From the NCBI GenBank assembly GCA_006176705.1, contig QRFJ01000057.1, forward strand, positions 62,001-126,000: DNA of 64,000 nt, in the 5' to 3' direction. The stretch comes from Cocos nucifera (lineage: Eukaryota > Streptophyta > Magnoliopsida > Arecales > Arecaceae). The position numbers and the translations under genes are program-made. Positions within the stretch are counted from its first letter, which is position 1, and every line of letters begins with the position of its first letter. The notes under the pieces are model-generated. The model searched no databases and had not been told where the DNA came from. It worked only from the letters and a program-made list of their open reading frames with translations. Below are positions 61,501-64,000 of this stretch, piece after piece.

Positions 61501-62887
61501 AGTAATCAAATCATATATCTAATTTAATTTTATTTAGGCTCTCCAAATTTTGACTACTTAATGCATAGACTAGGATCTTCAAATCATATGATTTTTTATG
61601 TGCAAACAGTTTTGAAGTAGTAGATCATGTTCAACAACTTAGATTATTGAGGTAGGATCCTTATTATAGAGTTCTGAATTGATTGGATCTAAGTTCAAAT
61701 CCGATCAATCTAATTCTAGTCTGACTCTCTCTCTCTCTCTATATATATAGTTTCCTGTGCTCCAATGTGTGATTTTGTATGCTGGGCATGGTAAAATTAT
61801 TTTGTTGACTTGTACCTGCTGCTTTACAGAAAGATGGACCTGGAGCACCTGGAGGACAGTCGTGGACGGTGCAATGGTTGAAGTTTGATAACAGCTACTT
61901 CAAGGTAATATCTTTTTCCTGGGGTGCCACAAACCCTTCATCAGACTGGGAAGAATCTAATATGCAAATTTGATTAGGACATCAAAGAACGAAAAGATGA
62001 AGATCTATTAGTTTTGCCTACAGATGCTGTTTTGTTTGAGGACCCATCTTTCAAGGTAAAAAGGGAAACTCACACTGCCTTCAGGATGAGATCCCATTCA
62101 AGGTCATGACAAGTTCTAATTTTTGCAGGTTTATGCTGAGAAATACGCAGAGGATCAGGATGCATTTTTCAAGGATTATGCTGAAGCTCATGCTAAACTT
62201 AGCAATCTAGGTGCCAAATTTGATCCTCCAGAGGTGAGTCATTGCATCAAACTGGTCGGGTTTTACTTGTTATTCGATCATTTTTTATTTATGTAACCAA
62301 TTAAAAGAAAGGGGAGATGCAATTTATCCTGAGTCTCTTTAAAATAATACTCATGCCTTGGGGATTATTGGCCAGGGTATCTCAATAGATGATGACTCAA
62401 AAAGCGCAGCACCAGAGCAATTTGTGGCAGCAAAGTATTCTTCTGGTGAAAAAAAGGTAGGTTTCTAATCTTCCCCACCCCACCCCAACAAAATTACTCC
62501 CATTTCTGAATTATTGTTTCAGGCATGGATATGCGAGACCGCTTCCTAAAGAAAATTTACTGTGCGCTCTCATGGTTTGCAGGCTTAAAAAAAAAAAAAT
62601 CAACAAATCATCTTTTCTTCCGCTGCGTCTTTTAATAACACAAGATGAAGCCTTCCCAACAGCGTGAATACTTAAAATTTGGAAAAGAGACTAAGAAAAT
62701 AAAGAAATAAATGAGCCTTGTATTTGAATTGCAGAGAGAACTATCCGAGGCTATGAAGCAGAAGATAAGAGCAGAATATGAAGCATTGGGAGGCAGCCCA
62801 GATAAACCTCTCAAGTCCAATTACTTCCTCAATATCATGATCCTGGTTGCAGCCTTGGCATTTTTGACATCTCTGCTTGGAAACTGA
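37544..62887 (+). CDS. tAPX: Chloroplast thylakoid-bound ascorbate peroxidase, 12 exons
   Basis: Exons are 37544-37756, 37857-37985, 40337-40457, 40528-40628, 40711-40798, 41644-41711, 41792-41878, 61830-61904, 61978-62055, 62129-62233, 62376-62456 and 62735-62887. All introns are GT-AG, giving 432 aa. The enzyme reduces H2O2 with ascorbate in the water-water cycle. Residues 1 to about 83 are a Ser/Ala/Arg-rich transit peptide. The haem peroxidase domain shows distal R116, W119 and H120 (VRLGWHD), proximal H249 (LSGAHTLGRS), R258 for ascorbate, W281 and D289 (KFDNSYF). The GPGAPGG stretch at 272-278 is typical of chloroplast isoforms. Exon 12 encodes the 50-residue tail with a membrane anchor (about 412-430) that defines the thylakoid form. 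Intron 7 is 19,951 bp and full of transposons, yet the phase across it is preserved. The start is the only ATG giving a plausible transit peptide. Confidence 0.96.
42265..43155. mobile_element. MITE-like element, copy B (~890 bp)
   Basis: Starts TGTTTGGTTGGGATCATGAG and ends TTCGTACCAAATA, so the two ends are inverted TTTGGT-type termini. The arms are packed with GGATGGATGA on the left and its complement on the right, around an AT-rich core containing TTTTTTTGACAAAA. Block order is the same as in copy A at 6204-6988, but the GGATGGA arms are better preserved here. Confidence 0.75.
43529..43533. repeat. Left target-site duplication AATAT
   Basis: Identical to 57251-57255 and abutting the TG of the 5' LTR. 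Confidence 0.85.
43534..44971 (+). repeat. 5' LTR (1438 bp)
   Basis: Collinear with 55711-57250. Contains a TATAAAAG box at 44727-44734, the likely promoter of the element. It lacks a segment of about 85-90 bp present in the 3' LTR. The terminal CA reads GA here, a point difference from the 3' LTR. Confidence 0.9.
44976..44992 (+). other. Primer-binding site
   Basis: TGGCGCTAGAGGAAGGG begins 4 bp after the 5' LTR; TGG complements a tRNA CCA end. The priming tRNA was not identified. Confidence 0.7.
45086..46438 (+). pseudogene. gag remnant with zinc-knuckle-like motif
   Basis: A leader frame from 45086 (ending VRGLIEMVQAMQQP) is followed by the Retrotrans_gag core at 45502-46005. That core has KLPQFESYDGTTD, DHLKAF, GAPD, STLKGAA, an FVSSRRPRRGSDS stretch and ADLLARAEGYA. 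A TAG at 45763-45765 replaces a conserved Trp codon. The frame at 46256-46438 holds CLYHRDHGHDTEKC, the C/H-rich motif of this lineage. Further stops lie between 46000 and 46250. Confidence 0.85.
46640..47260 (+). pseudogene. Aspartic protease remnant
   Basis: Segments VRRILVDNESSVDVLF (near 46710), LLVGFTGD and YNAILGRLGLNAL mark the retropepsin. The catalytic D-T-G triad reads D-N-E (46724-46732), so activity is lost; a stop lies near 46880. Confidence 0.8.
47262..48420 (+). pseudogene. Reverse transcriptase and Ty3-type RNase H remnant
   Basis: Shows DVFAWISADMPGID, YPNWIFNVVLVKK, CIDFKKLNK, SYPLPRIDQLVDAT, FVDAFSGY, YRIMPFGLKNAG, the catalytic YVDD at 47832-47843, and FLGFMV. The connection/RNase H region includes IYTKLEKLIYALLIAARRL. 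There are stops at 47527, near 47668 and at 48033, plus a frameshift near 47780. Confidence 0.9.
48421..49160 (+). pseudogene. Second, archaeal-type RNase H (aRNH) remnant
   Basis: The longest clean frame (48573-49004) reads WALYVDGSSN, INNEAEYETLIAGLRIA, VYSDSQLMIGQVSG and RKESMIKYL. It retains the D-E-D acidic residues of the RNase H fold; ENARADLFSKLATLA follows a TAG at about 49002-49004. A domain of this type, additional to the Ty3 RNase H, is a hallmark of Tat elements. Confidence 0.85.
49161..49530 (-). mobile_element. ~370-bp insertion inside pol, possible Copia-type LTR fragment
   Basis: Coding similarity to pol stops at about 49160 and resumes at about 49530 (YLKDGVLPHDPKEAQ). The AT-rich sequence between shows no pol similarity. 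Read on the minus strand it ends GGTATCAG, the start of the Met-tRNA primer site common in Copia elements, preceded by a sequence resembling an LTR end. The opposite boundary is not sharply defined. Confidence 0.5.
49531..50793 (+). pseudogene. Integrase remnant
   Basis: An H-H-C-C-like segment (HDSMEYVRKCDQYQR near 49790), then the core WPFAQWEMDILGRF and LLVAIDYFIKWIEAEPL. The usual TDNG block with the second catalytic Asp is replaced by an inverted repeat (50055-50152). It resumes with KFVEFCEDL, TSVIHP and ANGEA, then the C-terminal WAYRTIQRLPTGETPFALAF and the GPY/F-like WKSPYEVKEV to the stop at 50791-50793. Confidence 0.88.
50055..50152. repeat. Perfect 29-bp inverted repeat in integrase
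   Basis: The arms 50055-50083 and 50124-50152 are exact reverse complements with a 40-bp loop. Neighbouring TTGGAGCAAA segments are also duplicated in both orientations up to about 50185. Confidence 0.95.
50905..51840. repeat. Tandem repeats of ~112-117 bp in the 3' untranslated region
   Basis: GAAGA(C/T)CT followed by GGTTAT(T/G)TAAG recurs at 50913, 51029, 51141, 51258 and 51374. It alternates with GGAGAGGC, CTTTCAACGG and AACAGGAGAA..CCTCGTCCTAAC. Shorter degenerate units continue to about 51830. Confidence 0.92.
52160..53732 (-). pseudogene. Antisense coiled-coil reading frames of the retroelement
   Basis: The minus strand encodes two Glu/Lys/Arg/Leu-rich helical segments: 53732-53166 (AKASKALQKAQAETRRVR, with a C-terminal Pro/Ala/Glu-rich tail) and 53123-52160 (for example KLEQQLRAANNEVARLQQQL). 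They have heptad-like spacing, as in a coiled coil. Frames are interrupted but codon-like bias persists over 1.5 kb. Similar antisense frames between pol and the 3' LTR are known in Tat relatives; their role is unknown. Confidence 0.7.
53822..55029 (-). pseudogene. Antisense frame related to 'putative gypsy type transposon' domain
   Basis: From about 55029 downward the minus strand reads MDPPHKNPKP and FGIPFEYELELP, then CSPPPGRACLYVETLRAGLR, MAPNSFRFVIGFLSLY, PTISVFRNFFTFK and KEKFFFV. This series matches the plant PF04195 'putative gypsy type transposon' family as I know it. In-frame TAGs interrupt it near 54914 and 54544, the latter where a Trp is expected. A second segment (54265-53822) is basic: EERNRLVKEIKSLKKKG, then KKRKKNAVIKKVKRKIG-like runs. 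An intron near 54330-54270 is possible. Confidence 0.75.
55690..55710 (+). other. Polypurine tract
   Basis: The purine-rich GGGAGTAGGGGG lies immediately upstream of the 3' LTR, where plus-strand priming occurs. Confidence 0.7.
55711..57250 (+). repeat. 3' LTR (1540 bp)
   Basis: Collinear with the 5' LTR, ends CACCAACA, and has its TATAAAAG at 57008-57015. It carries a segment at about 56009-56096 that is missing from the 5' LTR. Many substitutions separate the two LTRs, so the insertion is not recent. Confidence 0.9.
57251..57255. repeat. Right target-site duplication AATAT
   Basis: Identical to 43529-43533. Confidence 0.85.
57540..57685. repeat. Purine-only (GAA/GGAAA) tract
   Basis: About 145 bp almost entirely A and G on the plus strand, a low-complexity microsatellite. 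Confidence 0.9.
58885..59712. mobile_element. GGTACC-rich element with degenerate terminal inverted repeats
   Basis: The left side CAGACCGG..TG.AAAT..GACA (near 58946) matches the inverted right side CCAGACCGGTGGAAAATCGGGACA (near 59650-59680). Both ends carry GGTACC or CGGTATGG motifs. GC-rich edges contrast with the AT-rich intron around them. Inside is a ~78-bp tandem duplication (about 59030-59180) and a (CT)n run (about 59600-59622). It is non-coding. Confidence 0.5.
60530..61295. mobile_element. Foldback element with A/T-homopolymer core, in a TA microsatellite
   Basis: The left end GATTAGGCTTCGATCGACTG, with TCCATATCCGATCGGATC, is matched by the inverted right end GATTGGGCTCTAATCGACCG and TCTATATCCGGTCAGATC. 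Between them are about 550 bp of alternating runs of 6-10 A (left half) or T (right half), broken by GCCTG or AGGCGCC modules. The whole unit is therefore a giant imperfect hairpin. (TA)n flanks both sides (about 60511-60531 and 61305-61330). Confidence 0.75.
61331..61735. mobile_element. Foldback MITE (~405 bp) just upstream of tAPX exon 8
   Basis: The arms share, in mirrored order, CTTAGATC, CAATAATC.AA, GATCTACTACTTCAAAACT, CATATGATTTGAAGA and CTATGCATTAAGTA, meeting near 61540. It lies between the (TA)n at 61330 and a (CT)n(AT)n tail at 61720-61750. Its right end is about 95 bp from exon 8. Confidence 0.8.
62457..62734 (+). promoter_or_regulatory. tAPX: tAPX intron 11 with possible alternative 3' ends
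   Basis: Reading through the donor would add VGF and stop at 62466-62468. An internal acceptor (TTATTGTTTCAG, ending at 62522) would give a short terminal exon encoding AWICETAS and a stop at 62547-62549. AATAAA hexamers follow at 62698-62703 and 62706-62711, upstream of the anchor-coding exon 12. Either event would give a peroxidase lacking the membrane anchor. In spinach and some other plants the stromal form arises by alternative 3'-end choice at this position; use here is inference. Confidence 0.5.
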
Positions 62888-63560
62888 ACAATATTTTTGT
62901 TTTGGCTTTGTGTGTTTTTCGCATATCATTGATGCCATCTCACTGGAACTAGGAGATGGTGTTGGTACACATGGAGTAAATTTGAGCGGGCAATGAATAT
63001 AGTTTTTCGTGAAAACTAGGACACTTGGGCAATAACTGATGTTGGTGATGGAAACTCTAAGAGCTGTTACACGTCCCTCTTGTCCGTGAAGTCAAATGTC
63101 TGGATGGACCACGCTTGTTTGTTCAAGCTCGTGCCTCATATCGATATTCGGTGTAATACCTGTCGTTAGTACCGGAATATTGGTGTACGGTGCCAACTTC
63201 CTGCCATGCTTTTCAGCTGCCCGGCTTTTGTGGGGCTGGGTTAGCTGTTTGGTCCTGGAGAAGGCATGTTTGGTCCTGGAGAAGGCAACGATGTATTCAC
63301 GTTTCTTATGATTCCGGCTATTGTGGGGCTGGGTTAGCTGTTCGGTCCTGGCGAAGGCAGCGATATATTTAGTACATATTGATGAGATAGCAGTTTCGCG
63401 GAAAGACGCTAGAGAAGGTTAGCATGCCTATGGTCCAGGTATTCTGGGCCGCATGCACATGCGTCAGGCAGACTTTAGGCATATGCTTTAAAAGCAACTA
63501 ACAAAAAATGGTGTGGCGCAATGATCGCTGTAGGAACCGAGAAAGGTATCGGTATTGATG
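62888..63560 (+). other. tAPX: tAPX 3' UTR and flank, with a 93-bp duplication
   Basis: CCGGCT.TTGTGGGGCTGGGTTAGCTGTT..GGTCCTGG.GAAGGCA occurs at 63221 and again at 63314. The first copy has an additional 20-bp internal duplication (GGTCCTGGAGAAGGCA twice). No canonical AATAAA was found close to the stop codon. Confidence 0.6.
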
Positions 63561-64000
63561 GAAAGTTTTGATGTTGGATCAATGAGTTTGAGTTTTTGAG
63601 ATAATTGCAACATAACGCATGCCATATGGAATCTCAAGAAGGTAAAAATATGGTTTTAACTGGAGCCTAGGTATGGCGAAGCTGGTGGGCGGTTGAAAAC
63701 TTAAGTGTCCTTTTCTTGGAAAAGAAAAAAAAAAAATGGCTTCCTGGCGAACGGACCGGTTGTTTTGCAAGTTTTTTTCATTTCGTTGCTTCATCTGGCA
63801 ACCCCATAGCATCACTCGATTCCTCTAGCAACCTCAATCTTGCTACTCGAGACTGTTTCAGGCATGTCAAGGTTCAAAGGCGTCTAATTTTCTTTTATGA
63901 TGGAACACCAGGGGATATGCAAGGTCGAATCAGCAATCTGGTGAGTCTAAATGCTAGTCTCTGAGTACTCGATTTTCTCATACCTAGAAAGCCACTGCCG
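63561..64000. other. Right edge of the window, nothing assigned
   Basis: An 82-codon open frame at 63716-63964 begins in an A tract and resembles no known protein. A GTGAGT-like donor at 63941 could mark an exon of a gene running off the right edge, but nothing else supports it. Confidence 0.3.

Larger units (their letters stand above)
41879..61829 (+). other. tAPX: Giant intron 7 of tAPX (~20 kb)
   Basis: It runs from GTATGT at 41879 to TTTACAG at 61829. It contains, in order, a GGTACC palindrome (about 42045-42090), MITE copy B, a 13.7-kb LTR retrotransposon, a purine-rich tract (57540-57680), a GGTACC-rich TIR element, a (GA)n run (about 60322-60341) and two foldback elements. Without these insertions the intron would be roughly 3 kb. 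Confidence 0.9.

Overview
The window is nuclear DNA of a flowering plant, most probably a monocot and plausibly a palm. The evidence is interrupted genes with GT-AG introns and plant-specific gene families, long AT-rich spacers full of decayed LINE, SINE, MITE and LTR elements, and one intron of nearly 20 kb. The palm assignment is inference from protein and repeat flavour and was not tested by a search. There are no operons, CRISPR arrays or rRNA genes.

Three protein-coding genes can be modelled exon by exon, with every junction canonical and every phase consistent. (1) A gibberellin 20-oxidase-like 2-oxoglutarate/Fe(II) dioxygenase lies on the minus strand (5441 to 477; 3 exons, 378 aa). 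(2) A PMT24/25/26-type Golgi methyltransferase lies on the minus strand (24134 to 17977; 8 coding exons, 886 aa), with an inferred 5'-UTR intron and a TATA-like promoter near 25.3 kb. (3) A chloroplast, thylakoid-bound ascorbate peroxidase lies on the plus strand (37544 to 62887; 12 exons, 432 aa).

Layout: 0.5-5.4 kb, GA20ox with a 3.7-kb second intron. 5.6-9.0 kb, a putative solo LTR directly upstream of GA20ox, holding tandem repeats and a nested MITE. 9-17.9 kb, AT-rich spacer with a LINE 3' end and a SINE tail. 18-25.3 kb, PMT gene. 25.3-37.4 kb, gene-poor spacer with an antisense LINE fragment, a perfect G-quadruplex motif, foldback elements and tandem repeats. 37.5-62.9 kb, tAPX gene. 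62.9-64 kb, 3' flank.

The most striking feature is tAPX intron 7 (41879-61829). It holds a second copy of the MITE found at 6.2 kb; a complete but mutated 13.7-kb Ty3/Gypsy retrotransposon (43534-57250, 5-bp target duplication); a GGTACC-rich element; and two adjacent foldback elements just before exon 8. The retrotransposon looks like the Tat lineage: gag, protease, RT, an extra RNase H and integrase are on the plus strand, followed by a tandem-repeat region and a block of antisense reading frames related to the 'putative gypsy type transposon' domain. The flanking tAPX exons stay in frame and keep every catalytic residue, so the gene is probably functional if this intron is spliced out. The three genes act in different places (gibberellin synthesis in the cytosol, cell-wall pectin methylation in the Golgi, H2O2 removal at the thylakoid) and form no functional cluster.
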